The notes: a model not told the origin generated them from the letters alone. Shown: positions 17,341-26,214, counted from the first letter of the stretch. The stretch is 46,119 nt of DNA from SG8-41 sp964521405 (GCA_964521405.1 CAZFRR010000169.1:1-46119); one strand, 5' to 3'. Numbers and translations are program-made.

Positions 17341-18211
17341 ATTTGAAGCGCACCGAAACCGCAGGGTTTCCCGGCAGTCCCTCATAACGTACCGTCACCG
17401 CCAGCCCCGGCCGCGGCCGAAGCGGCTGGGTAAACGACCCCAGGCTCAGCACGTCACCCGGCTTCAACCGGATGCGGGATTTATCCAGGTCCTGCACGAG
17501 CCACAGCACGGCGTTCAAGGGATGGTCGAGTATCGCCGCGCCCCTGCCGCTGGCCAGCTCCTTTCCGCCCTGATCGGTCACCACCACGCGCATCGTCGCG
17601 AGCGACTCGGCAAATTCCGCCGTCGCCTGCACTGGCACGCCCTTCCCCACCACGCCGAGCCGCGCGCCGACGTTGAGCGACACGATGAGCGGCGCGGAGA
17701 GCTTCTCGCCCTCCGCGACGAGAATGTCGGGCAGCTCGATAAAAGGGACTACCAGCGACAGCGAGCGCAGCACCTCGAGGTGCGTCTTCGCCTTGTGGAT
17801 CGCCGCATCCTTCACCACCACCAGCAGATCGGCCTCGAATACCGGGCGCGCCCCGAAATCCGCCGGCACCTCCGCGCCGTCGGCAAGCATCATCTTCTCG
17901 AGCAGCACGCCGCGCACCGGGCTCGCGACGCCGAAGCGCGCCTGCACTTCCCGGTTGGTCAAGCCGGCCTTGTAGCCGACGATGCGGTTGTCGCTCGATT
18001 CCAGCCGCTCGACCAGGCGCAGGCGCCCGCACTCGCCGTCGCTCATGGAGAGATCCGTGCGCAGGCCGCGCACCGGCTCTCTTGCGTCCATGAAGCGCAG
18101 CAGCGTATTGACCCGCTCGCGGCTCGGACAGGCGGCGTGCGCGTCTCCCAGCCACGACAGCGCGGCTATTAACGCGAATACACGCAGAACCGTTGAATAG
18201 ACAGGATTCAC
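17339..18211 (-). CDS. exported 2-keto-4-pentenoate hydratase-fold (MhpD-like) protein
   Basis: These 290 residues have the fumarylacetoacetase-C/MhpD pattern: GYKAGLT near 78, PVRGVLLEKMM near 98, FEADLLVVV near 125, PFIELPDI near 155, and GRGAAILDHPLNAVLWLVQDL near 221, with LKPGDVLSLGS at the end. Unlike cytosolic MhpD it begins with a signal peptide (LRVFALIAALSWLGDAHA, then a Cys). The GTG at 18211 lies in an AATCCTGT repeat, so MNPVYS is repeat-encoded, and the stop codon lies in a heptamer array. The enzyme would act in the periplasm on an unknown keto-acid, or it may be non-catalytic. Confidence 0.8.
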   Translation of the reverse strand: MNPVYSTVLRVFALIAALSWLGDAHAACPSRERVNTLLRFMDAREPVRGLRTDLSMSDGECGRLRLVERLESSDNRIVGYKAGLTNREVQARFGVASPVRGVLLEKMMLADGAEVPADFGARPVFEADLLVVVKDAAIHKAKTHLEVLRSLSLVVPFIELPDILVAEGEKLSAPLIVSLNVGARLGVVGKGVPVQATAEFAESLATMRVVVTDQGGKELASGRGAAILDHPLNAVLWLVQDLDKSRIRLKPGDVLSLGSFTQPLRPRPGLAVTVRYEGLPGNPAVSVRFK

Positions 18212-18237
18212 AGGATTTACAGGATTTACAGGATTAA
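18195..18237. repeat. 9-bp tandem repeat ACAGGATTT (CAGGATT family)
   Basis: GAATAGACAGGATTCACAGG continues as further ACAGGATTT units with a 9-bp period. It overlaps the start codon of the hydratase-like gene on the minus strand. Confidence 0.85.
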
Positions 18238-18300
18238 ATCAGAAAAATAAGTAGATTCTATTTCGAGTTTTGATAATCCCGTTAAGGATGCTCTGGAAAA

Positions 18301-18370
18301 GTCATCCCGGAGAAAGCCGGGATCCAGCAAGCATTTGTTTCGATTGGACCCCGGCGTACGCCGGGGTGAC
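18301..18370. repeat. inverted-repeat element GTCATCCCGG...CCGGGGTGAC
   Basis: Two 25-bp arms (18301-18325 and 18346-18370) are imperfect inverted copies. Each also contains its own hairpin: CCCGG/CCGGG on the left and an 18-bp perfect palindrome CCCCGGCGTACGCCGGGG on the right. It resembles the widespread GTCATTCCCGC-type proteobacterial repeats, of which Neisseria dRS3 is an example. It lies between divergent genes. Confidence 0.75.
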
Positions 18371-18423
18371 GAATTCAGGATCTTGCAGAGATTCCTTGAT
18401 CCTGTCCCAATCAATTTGCGCCG

Positions 18424-18429
18424 TATAAT
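18424..18429 (+). promoter_or_regulatory. TATAAT -10 element
   Basis: A consensus TATAAT lies 27 bp before ATG 18456. No good -35 stands at 16-18 bp; TTGATC at 18396 is 22 bp away. Confidence 0.35.
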
Positions 18430-18455
18430 ACGCGCTTTTCGCAATCGCCCGCCGG

Positions 18456-20519
18456 ATGACTCTCTACGCTTTCACGATTTTCACGAGCGCGTTCCTGCTG
18501 TTCCTGGTCCAGCCCGTCATGGCGAAGCAGATTTTGCCCTGGTTCGGCGGCTCCGCGGCGGTGTGGACGACCTGCCTCGTGTTCTTCCAGTTCCTGCTGC
18601 TGGCCGGCTACGCCTACTCGGACTGGACCGCGCGCAAGCTCGATGCGCGCAAGCAGGTTGCGCTCCACGTCGTGCTGCTGGTCGCGAGTCTCGCCTCGCT
18701 TCCCATCATCCCCGATGCCAGTTGGAAGCCAGCCGGCGACGAAGACCCGACCTGGCGCATTCTGGGACTGCTCTCCGTCACCATCGGGCTGCCTTATTTC
18801 CTGCTCTCGACCACCGGACCGCTGGTGCAGGCCTGGTTTGCGCGCACCTTCCCCTCGGGCACGGTCTACCGGCTGTTCGCTCTCTCCAACTTCGGCTCGC
18901 TGCTGGCGCTGATCGCGTATCCGTTCCTGGTCGAGCCATGGATTGCGACCGTGAACCAGTCATGGGGCTGGAGCGCGGGCTACGTGCTGTTCGTCGCGCT
19001 TTGCACCGGCTCCGCGATCTACAGCAGAAATCGAAATAGGAATCGAAATAGGGGACAGACCACTATTTCGGGGGCAGAACCCGATGCGGTTGGGGACCGA
19101 AATAGTGGTCTGTCCCCTATTTCTTCGGATACCGGGCCCGCCCCGGCGTTGCGCGATTACGCGGGCTGGCTGCTGCTCTCCGCGATGGGCTCGTTCATGC
19201 TGCTCGCGGTGACCAACCACATCACGCACGATGTCGCCTCGGTGCCGTTCCTGTGGATCCTGCCGTTGACGCTCTACCTGCTGACCTTCATTCTCTGCTT
19301 CGAGGGCCGCGGCTGGTACCGGCGCCACCTCTTCCTCGGGCCCCTGCTGGTGGTCGTCTGCGCCATGGCATGGGCGCTGCACGCCGAGCGCGGCATCATG
19401 GACATCAAGGAGGCGCTCCCGCTCAACCTGGTTGGACTGTTCGTGATGTGCATGTTCTTTCACGGCGAGCTCGCGGCAGCCAAGCCGGCCCCGCGCTATC
19501 TTACGGGCTTCTACCTGATGGTGTCGCTGGGCGGCGCGCTCGGCGGTGTAGCGGTCGGCCTGGTCGCCGTGAAGTTCTTCAATACCTACTACGAGTTCGG
19601 GATCGGGCTGGTCGTGACGCTGATGATTGCCGCTTTCGTCACGCGCCTGATGCATTCACTGGTGCCGATGCTGGCGCTTGCGGCCATCGGCTTCAGCGGG
19701 TTCCACATCCACCAGTACATCACCTCCCTCACCAGCAATGCACGCGTCATGACGCGCAACTTCTACGGCACGCTGCGCGTGAAGGACGTCGGCAGCGGAG
19801 AAGACGCGGTGCGGCGCCTGATGCACGGCGTAATCATGCACGGCGAGCAGCACCTGGCCGAGGGCAAGCGCAGCGAGCCGACCACCTACTACGGCACGAC
19901 CTCCGGCATCGCGCGCGCCATCAAGGCGCTCGATGCGACCGCGATCCGGGTGGGTGTTGTCGGCCTCGGCACCGGCACGCTCGCCGCCTACGGCAGGAAA
20001 GGCGATGTCTATCGCTTCTACGAGATCAACCCGCAGGTGGTGGACATCGCGCGGCGCGAGTTCAGCTTCCTCGGCGACAGCGGCGCGGAGATCGAAACCG
20101 TCTTGGGCGACGCGCGGCTCGCCATGGAACGTGAAGCCCCGCAGAAATACGACGTCCTGGTGATTGACGCGTTCTCGAGCGATTCCATACCGGTGCACCT
20201 CATCACGCGCGAGGCGATGGCCGTCTACCTCAGGCACATGAAGCCTGGCGGCGTGATCGCGTTCCACGTCACCAACCGCTTCCTGCACCTCGCCCCGGTG
20301 GTAAAGCGCATCGCCGACGAGGGCGGGATGCGGACCGTGCTGCTCGCGGACGACGCGGAAGACAGCGATCTCGCCCGCACCGACTGGGTGCTGGTGACGC
20401 GCAACCAGGCATTGCTGGAGCACCCGGACATCGCCGGGCACGCAGCCGAGATCCAGGACATTCCCGGCTTGCGCGTGTGGACGGACGACTTCAATAATCT
20501 CTTTCAGATACTGAAATAG
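18456..20519 (+). CDS. membrane-fused spermidine synthase-like protein (fused MFS/SpeE type)
   Basis: This 687-residue protein begins with membrane helices (LYAFTIFTSAFLLFLVQPVMAKQ, then about ten more up to residue 430). It ends in a SAM-binding spermidine-synthase-like domain with VGVVGLGTGTLAAY near 500, FYEIN as the acidic ribose contact and VLVIDAFSSDSIPVHL near 565. This fused family is common, but its reaction is not established and true polyamine synthesis is uncertain. Residues about 191-226 (RNRNRNRNRGQTTISG...) are encoded by a perfect palindromic element and its flanks, which adds a polar loop between helices without breaking the frame. Confidence 0.88.
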   Translation: MTLYAFTIFTSAFLLFLVQPVMAKQILPWFGGSAAVWTTCLVFFQFLLLAGYAYSDWTARKLDARKQVALHVVLLVASLASLPIIPDASWKPAGDEDPTWRILGLLSVTIGLPYFLLSTTGPLVQAWFARTFPSGTVYRLFALSNFGSLLALIAYPFLVEPWIATVNQSWGWSAGYVLFVALCTGSAIYSRNRNRNRNRGQTTISGAEPDAVGDRNSGLSPISSDTGPAPALRDYAGWLLLSAMGSFMLLAVTNHITHDVASVPFLWILPLTLYLLTFILCFEGRGWYRRHLFLGPLLVVVCAMAWALHAERGIMDIKEALPLNLVGLFVMCMFFHGELAAAKPAPRYLTGFYLMVSLGGALGGVAVGLVAVKFFNTYYEFGIGLVVTLMIAAFVTRLMHSLVPMLALAAIGFSGFHIHQYITSLTSNARVMTRNFYGTLRVKDVGSGEDAVRRLMHGVIMHGEQHLAEGKRSEPTTYYGTTSGIARAIKALDATAIRVGVVGLGTGTLAAYGRKGDVYRFYEINPQVVDIARREFSFLGDSGAEIETVLGDARLAMEREAPQKYDVLVIDAFSSDSIPVHLITREAMAVYLRHMKPGGVIAFHVTNRFLHLAPVVKRIADEGGMRTVLLADDAEDSDLARTDWVLVTRNQALLEHPDIAGHAAEIQDIPGLRVWTDDFNNLFQILK
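19045..19123. repeat. REP-like element inside a coding sequence, 27-bp perfect arms
   Basis: Arms 19045-19071 and 19097-19123 are perfect 27-bp inverted repeats with a 25-bp loop; the core is GGGGACAGACC/GGTCTGTCCCC. Left of it GAAATAGGAATC is a partial direct repeat of the arm end. Both strands of the arm are read through in frame. A relative lies at 17067-17113. Confidence 0.9.
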
Positions 20520-20562
20520 CACCGTCTTCGCCGACGCTATTTCAGTAATAGAGGGCAAAACC

Positions 20563-21936
20563 ATGATCCGTTATTCGAGATTCTTGATTTGCGGAACGCT
20601 GGCCGCAATTTATTGCGCTGCCCCCTGGGTGGCTGCGCAACCGCAGGCGGACAGCCGCGGCATGCCGACCCTGGCGCCGCTGGTCAACGAGGTGACCCCG
20701 GCGGTGGTGAACATCTCGGTCGTCACCCGGGCCCCGCTGGAGGACAACCCGCTTTTCCGCGATCCGTTCTTCCGGCGCTTCTTCAACCTGCCCGACAAGC
20801 CCCAGCGGCAGGAGCAGGCCTCCGGATCGGGCGTGATCATCGATGCCGCGCGCGGCCACGTGATCACCAACCATCACGTGATCCGCAATGCCGAGCAGGT
20901 CATCGTCACGTTGAAGGACCGCCGCCAGTTCCCGGCGAAGGTCGTGGGGTCCGATCCCGGCACCGACATCGCGGTGCTCCAGATCGAGGCGCAGAAACTC
21001 ACGGCGATCCGTATCGGCGACTCCGACGCGCTGCAGGTCGGCGACTACGTGATCGCCATCGGCAACCCGTTCGGCATCGGGCAGACCGTCACTTCCGGCA
21101 TCGTCAGCGCGCTGGGCCGGAGCGGCCTCTCTCCCGAGGGCTACGAGGACTTCGTGCAGACCGACGCCTCGATCAACCCCGGCAACTCGGGCGGCGCGCT
21201 CGTCAACCTGCGCGGCGAGCTGGTCGGCATCAACTCCGCGATTCTCGGCGCCGGCGGTGGAGGCAACATCGGCATCGGCTTCGCCGTGCCTTCCAACATG
21301 GCGCGCACGGTGGCGGGCCAGATCGTGCGCTTCGGCGAGGTGCGGCGCGGCCGTCTCGGGATCGAGATGACGGACCTGACGCCCGCGCTCGCCAGGAAGC
21401 TCGGCGTCGCCGCGCAGGAAGGCGCAATGATCACCACGGTCCAGCCCGGCTCGCCCGCGGAAAAAGCGGGGCTGCGCGAACGCGACGTGGTGGTCGCTCT
21501 TAACGGTCGCCCGATTCGCACCTCCGCGGAACTCCGCGCCCGGCTCGGCCTGACCCCGGTGGGAGAGGAAGTCGAGCTGCGAGTGCAGCGCGAATCCGAG
21601 ACCCGCGCCGTGCGGGCGAGAATCGCCGCGCCGCAGGAAATGTCCAGCGCCGAAGGCCAGGCCCTCGCGCAGCTGCCGGGCATGAACGTGGTCGAAATCG
21701 AACGCGGCAGCCCGCTCTACCAGCGGCTGCGGGGCGGCGGCCTGGTGATCTCCTCGATGGAACAGGGTGGCCGCGCTTTCCAGGCGGGGTTCCGTCCCGG
21801 CGACATCATCCACAGCGTCAACCGCCGGCGCGTGCAGACGATCGCCGAATTCCAGGCCGCGGCTCGCGGCACCCCGGGCGGATTCGCCGTGTCGCTGCTG
21901 CGCGGTGACTTCAATATTACGATTGTCGTTCGATAG
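20563..21936 (+). CDS. degQ: DegQ/Do-family periplasmic serine protease
   Basis: This 457-residue protein has a signal peptide (cleavage after WVAA), a trypsin-like domain and two PDZ domains (about 265-350 and 370-455). The catalytic triad is His105 (TNHHVI), Asp135 (TDIAVL) and Ser209 (INPGNSGG). The length and the LA-loop FRDPFFRRFFN-type segment near 65-75 fit DegQ/DegP. It degrades or chaperones misfolded envelope proteins. It starts 43 bp after the spermidine-synthase-like gene and 40 bp before a hydrolase gene, so these may be cotranscribed. DegP and DegQ cannot be separated with certainty; the loop length favours DegQ. Confidence 0.93.
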   Translation: MIRYSRFLICGTLAAIYCAAPWVAAQPQADSRGMPTLAPLVNEVTPAVVNISVVTRAPLEDNPLFRDPFFRRFFNLPDKPQRQEQASGSGVIIDAARGHVITNHHVIRNAEQVIVTLKDRRQFPAKVVGSDPGTDIAVLQIEAQKLTAIRIGDSDALQVGDYVIAIGNPFGIGQTVTSGIVSALGRSGLSPEGYEDFVQTDASINPGNSGGALVNLRGELVGINSAILGAGGGGNIGIGFAVPSNMARTVAGQIVRFGEVRRGRLGIEMTDLTPALARKLGVAAQEGAMITTVQPGSPAEKAGLRERDVVVALNGRPIRTSAELRARLGLTPVGEEVELRVQRESETRAVRARIAAPQEMSSAEGQALAQLPGMNVVEIERGSPLYQRLRGGGLVISSMEQGGRAFQAGFRPGDIIHSVNRRRVQTIAEFQAAARGTPGGFAVSLLRGDFNITIVVR

Positions 21937-21976
21937 CTCCGGAGCTATCTGTCGACGTCAACTCCAGGGAGGAGGC

Positions 21977-22765
21977 ATGAAAGTCAAAACCAACGGCATC
22001 GAGATCAACTACGAGATCGAGGGCAGCGGCCCGTGGCTCACGATGAGCCATTCGCTCGCCTGCAACCTGCACATGTGGGACCCGCAGATGCCGGTCCTCA
22101 CCGGAAGATTCAAGGTGCTGCGCTTCGACACGCGCGGCCACGGGCAGTCGAGCGCGCCCGCGGGCGAGTACACGCTCGACCAGCTCGCCGACGATGTGAA
22201 AGGGCTGTTCGACGCGCTGAAAATCAAGCAGACGCATTGGGCGGGGCTGTCCATGGGCGGGATGATCGGCCAGGCGTTCGCGCTCAAGTACCCGGGCGTA
22301 TTCCAGAGCCTGGTGCTCGCCGACACCTCCAGCCGCCGGCCGCCGGAGGCGGCGACCCTGTGGGGCGAGCGCATCAAGATCGCCCGCGAGCAGGGGATGG
22401 AAGCGCTGGTGGAGAGCACGCTCGCGCGCTGGTTCACCGAGCCTTACCGCAATTCGCGCAAGGACGTGATGAGCCGCATCAGCAACGACATTCGCACGAC
22501 GCCCGCTACCGGCTTCATCGGCTGCTGCCACGCGATAGCCAGGCTGGACTTTCTCGACCGCCTCAAGGAAATCAAGGTTCCCGCGCTCATCATGGTCGGG
22601 GAGCACGACCACGGCACGCCGCCGGAAGCGGCGCGCGTGATCCAGCAGAACCTGCCGGGATCGGAGTTGAAGATCATTCCCTCCGCCGCGCATATCTCGA
22701 ACGTCGAGCAGGCGCAGGTCTTCAACGATGCCATCACGCGCTTCTACGATCGCGTTGCGCGCTAG
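21977..22765 (+). CDS. alpha/beta hydrolase, 3-oxoadipate enol-lactonase (PcaD)-like
   Basis: The ATG at 21977 is preceded by GGGAGGAGG and gives 262 residues. The triad reads Ser92 (GLSMGGM), Asp211 (VGEHDHGTP) and His239 (IPSAAHISN). Short N-terminal strands and the SLACNLHMWDPQ oxyanion segment match the PcaD group, which opens 3-oxoadipate enol-lactone in the beta-ketoadipate route. No other pca genes are here, so another ester or lactone substrate is equally possible. It probably ends the degQ transcription unit. Confidence 0.85.
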   Translation: MKVKTNGIEINYEIEGSGPWLTMSHSLACNLHMWDPQMPVLTGRFKVLRFDTRGHGQSSAPAGEYTLDQLADDVKGLFDALKIKQTHWAGLSMGGMIGQAFALKYPGVFQSLVLADTSSRRPPEAATLWGERIKIAREQGMEALVESTLARWFTEPYRNSRKDVMSRISNDIRTTPATGFIGCCHAIARLDFLDRLKEIKVPALIMVGEHDHGTPPEAARVIQQNLPGSELKIIPSAAHISNVEQAQVFNDAITRFYDRVAR

Positions 22766-22774
22766 CTCAACCTC

Positions 22775-22995
22775 TCGCCGCGGAGGACGCCGAGGACGCG
22801 GAGGAAAAGCAAGAACAATAATTGAACAGCCAATGCGCCACGACCACCGAGTCGGGCATCGACAAGAACGGCGCATCATCTCCCCTCGTCATCCTTCGGT
22901 AGCAGAGAGCGGGTCAGGATGGGCCTGCGAGAGCATCCTGGGTTGGTCGCAGGATTCCCTCCGCGTCCTCTGCGTCCTCTGCGGTTAGAGGAGAA
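22775..22995. repeat. GCGGAGGACGCC-type repeats in inverted arrangement between convergent genes
   Basis: CCGCGGAGGACGCCGAGGAC with more units (about 22779-22803) and the reverse array CCTCCGCGTCCTCTGCGTCC with CTCTGCGGTT (about 22960-22989) face each other across 150 bp, between the stop codons of the hydrolase and MFS genes. The period is about 9 bp. The left end is followed by AAGCAAGAACAATAATTGAA, the same spacer type as at 15140. Confidence 0.7.
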
Positions 22996-22996
22996 T

Positions 22997-24154
22997 TCAA
23001 GGCGCGCGGCGCGCGGATCGGCGGTCGAACCAGTAGCCGAACCCGCTGCCGCCGATCAGCACCGCCGAGCAGGAAAGAAATACCGGCCCGAAACCGAACG
23101 CGGTGCCGATGCCGCCAAAGGCGAGCGGCACCACCAGGTGCGTGAAGTGGTTGAACGTCACGCGCAGCCCCGCGCCCTCCGAGGCGCGCCCGGGCGGCGA
23201 GAGGCTGTAGATCAGCGACATGGACATCGGCTGCCCGACGCCGCACCCCAGCCCCAGCAGGAACGACGCCGCCGCCAGCAAGTAGGGGTCGCGGAACAGG
23301 GGAAACAGCAGGAACACCACGCCGGCAAAGCCGATGGCGCAGAGCAGGATCTGGATTTCGCTCCAGCGCCTGGCGAGGCTCGGCAATGCCACGCGGATCG
23401 CGAACACGGCGGCCGCGAACAGGCTGATGACGACCCCGATCGCCGAGGCCGACAGCCCGATCGAGTGCCCGTAGATCGGGAAGTAAAACAGGTACAGGTC
23501 CCAGGCGACGGAGATGAGGCCGCTCGCCACGATGGCGTCCCGCAGTCTCGGGTTGCGCAAGAGGTCGAACGAGCTGCCCTTTTGCCCGTCCTCCTTCGAT
23601 CCGACCGCGGCCCTCGGCAGCATGCCGCCCTTGAACCAGAGCAGCAGGACGGCGACGAACGGGCACACCGCCAGCATCAGGTAGACCAGCCGGTAACCGA
23701 GATAATCGATCGAGAAGCCGGCGATCAGCGGGCCGAGGAACGAGGCAATCGAGAATCCGATCGCCAACAGGGAGTAATTGCGGGCACGGTCCTGCGGCCC
23801 GCCGAGCGCGCCGGTGATGCCCTGGGCCGGGATGAAAAAGAACTGGAACGCGGTGCCGACCACCAGCGCCATCACGTAGAGCGCCGCCACGCCGGGAAAG
23901 AAATACGGCACCAGGAGAGCCGCCATCACGCCGAACGTTCCGGCGAGCATCGGCACCCGCGGCCCGATGCGGTCCACGAGCTTGCCGACGTAGAGCGCGA
24001 TCAGCATCGGGCACACCGCCCACAGCGCCATCATGACGCCGACCGTGAAGGGATCCACGCCCAGGCTCAACGCGTGCAACGGCAACGCCAACTTGGCGCC
24101 GCCAAAGCCGGCGTGGATCAGCACGCAGGTCACCACGATCAGGTATATCGCCAT
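22997..24154 (-). CDS. MFS transporter
   Basis: From ATG 24154 this is 385 residues with about 12 helices. Motif A is degenerate, between helices 2 and 3 (GKLVDRIGPRVP), and the second half begins after a Lys/Asp-rich loop near 195-210. Its start is only 4 nt beyond the egtD stop codon, so the two are surely cotranscribed. Export or import of a histidine-betaine-type compound is a possible role, inferred from the operon only. A TTG upstream would overlap egtD and is less likely. Confidence 0.85.
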   Translation of the reverse strand: MAIYLIVVTCVLIHAGFGGAKLALPLHALSLGVDPFTVGVMMALWAVCPMLIALYVGKLVDRIGPRVPMLAGTFGVMAALLVPYFFPGVAALYVMALVVGTAFQFFFIPAQGITGALGGPQDRARNYSLLAIGFSIASFLGPLIAGFSIDYLGYRLVYLMLAVCPFVAVLLLWFKGGMLPRAAVGSKEDGQKGSSFDLLRNPRLRDAIVASGLISVAWDLYLFYFPIYGHSIGLSASAIGVVISLFAAAVFAIRVALPSLARRWSEIQILLCAIGFAGVVFLLFPLFRDPYLLAAASFLLGLGCGVGQPMSMSLIYSLSPPGRASEGAGLRVTFNHFTHLVVPLAFGGIGTAFGFGPVFLSCSAVLIGGSGFGYWFDRRSARRAP

Positions 24155-24158
24155 CGGC

Positions 24159-25166
24159 TCATCGCGGAACAACCAGATAATGGACGCTGAACAGTTGTTC
24201 GGCGTCCATCCAGCATTCGACCGGCTCGAATCCCGCGCCGCTCGCCAGCGCCCGAAACCCGGTCACCGAATACTTGTATGAATTCTCGGTGTGGATGGTT
24301 TCGCCGGCGCGGAAGCGGATGACATGACCGCCAATGGATACCCGCTGATCCTTGAGGCTCAACAGGTGCATCTCGATGCGCCCGGGCGGCTCGTTGTAGA
24401 AGGCCTGGTGGCGGAACGCGCCCAGATCGAAGTCCGCGCCGAGCTCGCGGTTCACCCGCGCGAGGAGATTGAGGTTGAATTCGGCCGTGACGCCCTGCCG
24501 GTCGTTGTAGGCCGCGTTCAATCGCTCGGCGTCCTTCCGGAGATCCACCCCGATCAGCAGCCCGCCGCCCGGCCCGACCAGGTGGCTGACATTGCCGAGG
24601 AAAACGCCCGCCTCGGCCGGAGTCTGGTTGCCGATGGTCGAGCCCGGGAAATAGACGATCCTGCGCCGCGAGGGAATTCCGTCGATCTCGGGCAATGCCA
24701 GCGGGCGCGAATAATCCGCGCATATCGCCACCACCGGAAGCCCCGGAAAATCGCTCGCGATACCGGCCGACGTCTCCCGGAGTTGCTCGCGCGCGATGTC
24801 GATCGGCACGTAGGCCGCGGGCTCGAGCGCTTCGAGCAGCAAGCGCGTCTTGTGCCCGCTGCCGCAGCCGTACTCGATCACCATGCAGCCCGGCCCGAGG
24901 CGCCGCGCCATCGCGCCGGCCCGGTCCCGCATCAGTCGGGACTCGGCGCGCGTCAGGTAATATTCCGGCGCCTGGCAGATCGCCTCGAACAACAGGCAGC
25001 CGCGCTCGTCATAGAAATACTTGGGGGGAAGCGCCTTGCGCGGAAGCGCGAGGCCGCGGACCACATCGTCGAGAAAGCTGCCGGTGTCGGGAAGCCGGTC
25101 ATGAAACGAAAAAGAAGCGGAGAATCGTCGCAAGCGCGCAGGTCTCTTGAGACGCGCCCCGGTCAT
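24159..25166 (-). CDS. egtD: L-histidine N(alpha)-methyltransferase EgtD
   Basis: This 335-residue protein has the EgtD landmarks in order: PPKYFYDERGCLLFEAIC near 48-65, IEYGCGSGHKTRLLLEAL near 96-113 (SAM loop), FPGSTIGN near 172-179, AAYNDRQGVTAEFN near 217-230 (the His-binding Asn) and HTENSYKYS near 290-298 (the Glu/Ser substrate contacts). EgtD trimethylates histidine to hercynine, the first step to ergothioneine. The usual partner EgtB is absent from this window and an MFS gene follows instead. Hercynine itself could be the product, or egtB may be elsewhere. Confidence 0.93.
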   Translation of the reverse strand: MTGARLKRPARLRRFSASFSFHDRLPDTGSFLDDVVRGLALPRKALPPKYFYDERGCLLFEAICQAPEYYLTRAESRLMRDRAGAMARRLGPGCMVIEYGCGSGHKTRLLLEALEPAAYVPIDIAREQLRETSAGIASDFPGLPVVAICADYSRPLALPEIDGIPSRRRIVYFPGSTIGNQTPAEAGVFLGNVSHLVGPGGGLLIGVDLRKDAERLNAAYNDRQGVTAEFNLNLLARVNRELGADFDLGAFRHQAFYNEPPGRIEMHLLSLKDQRVSIGGHVIRFRAGETIHTENSYKYSVTGFRALASGAGFEPVECWMDAEQLFSVHYLVVPR

Positions 25167-25213
25167 GAGCGCTGATTATGCTGGGGGAGGACCGTATTGC
25201 CGCGGTTGCGGAG

Positions 25214-26074
25214 TCAGCCCGCCGGCAGGCGCAAGGATTGACTCTCGATCCACTTCTTGATGCGGTTGGCGTCGCCGATGCGGGTCAACTTGCCCCACGA
25301 GTCGAGCAGCACGATGATGACCGGTGTGGTAGCGATCTTCGCCTGCAGCACCAGGCAGCGCCCGGCCTCGCTGATGTAGCCGGTTTTCGACAGGCCGATC
25401 TCCCAGTCCGAGCTGCTGACCAGCCGGTTGGAATTGGCATAGTCCAGCCGCCTGCCTTTTCCGATCTCGACGGTGTACTTGGAATCGGTGGTGTACTCGC
25501 GGATCAGCGGCTGCTGGTAGGCAGCGCCCACCAGCCGGGCAAGATCCTGCGCGGTCGACACGTTCTCGCTCGACAAGCCGGTCCCGTCCACGAACCGGGT
25601 GCGCCACATGCCCAGCTCGACCGCTTTTTGGTTCATTGCGGCCACGAAGGCGTGGCTGCCGCCAGGGTAGGCCCGGGTGAGCGCTGCGGCTGCGCGGTTC
25701 TCGGATGACATCAGCGCCAGCCTCAGCAAGTCGCTGCGCGTGAGCTCGGCGCCAGGCTTCAACCGGGAGCGCGTGCCCTTGATCCCGTCCTTGTCCTCGG
25801 AGCTGATCGTGACGCGCTCATCGAGCGGCAGGCCGGACTCCACCACCACCAGAGCGGTCATCAGTTTGGTGATGGAGGCGATCGGGACGACCGTCTCGAC
25901 GTTCTTGGCGAAGAGCACCCGATGCCCGCCCTGTTCCACCACCATGGCCGAGGAGGATTTGAGGTTCAGTGCACCGGATTTGGCAACCGTGGCCGCATCG
26001 GCAGCCTGAACCCCGGACTGTACGGCCGGCATCAGTCCCGCAATCAAACCCATGGCAAGGAACCGCAGTTTCAA
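25214..26074 (-). CDS. pbpG: D-alanyl-D-alanine endopeptidase (PBP7/PbpG)
   Basis: I choose the TTG at 26074 (286 residues) because GGAGG lies at the right distance and a clean signal peptide (KLRFLAMGLIAGLMPAVQSG) follows. Penicillin-binding motifs are Ser67-Ile-Thr-Lys70, Ser124-Glu-Asn126 and Lys230-Thr-Gly232. Length and motif spacing match PbpG, which cleaves peptidoglycan cross-links in the periplasm. It has its own promoter at 26141-26169, and egtD starts 47 bp past its stop codon on the same strand. Confidence 0.9.
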   Translation of the reverse strand: MKLRFLAMGLIAGLMPAVQSGVQAADAATVAKSGALNLKSSSAMVVEQGGHRVLFAKNVETVVPIASITKLMTALVVVESGLPLDERVTISSEDKDGIKGTRSRLKPGAELTRSDLLRLALMSSENRAAAALTRAYPGGSHAFVAAMNQKAVELGMWRTRFVDGTGLSSENVSTAQDLARLVGAAYQQPLIREYTTDSKYTVEIGKGRRLDYANSNRLVSSSDWEIGLSKTGYISEAGRCLVLQAKIATTPVIIVLLDSWGKLTRIGDANRIKKWIESQSLRLPAG

Positions 26075-26140
26075 ATCCCCCCCTCCGCCAGGCAGTCCGC
26101 GCAACAGCTTGCGGCGCCTTCAGTAGCTGAATTAGCCTAT

Positions 26141-26169
26141 AAAATACAGGGTTGGAGCGGACTTTTCAA
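26141..26169 (-). promoter_or_regulatory. sigma-70-like promoter for pbpG
   Basis: On the minus strand TTGAAA (26169-26164) and TATTTT (26146-26141) stand 17 bp apart, about 67 bp before the proposed pbpG start. Confidence 0.55.
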
Positions 26170-26214
26170 CCAGTTTTACAACTGAGGCAAGTTCCAGGGG
26201 ACGGGAACAATGGG

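Noticed and set aside
19253..20134. Long plus-strand reading frame within the spermidine-synthase-like gene
   Set aside because: Arg/Ala/Gly-rich shadow frame of the high-GC gene without family similarity.
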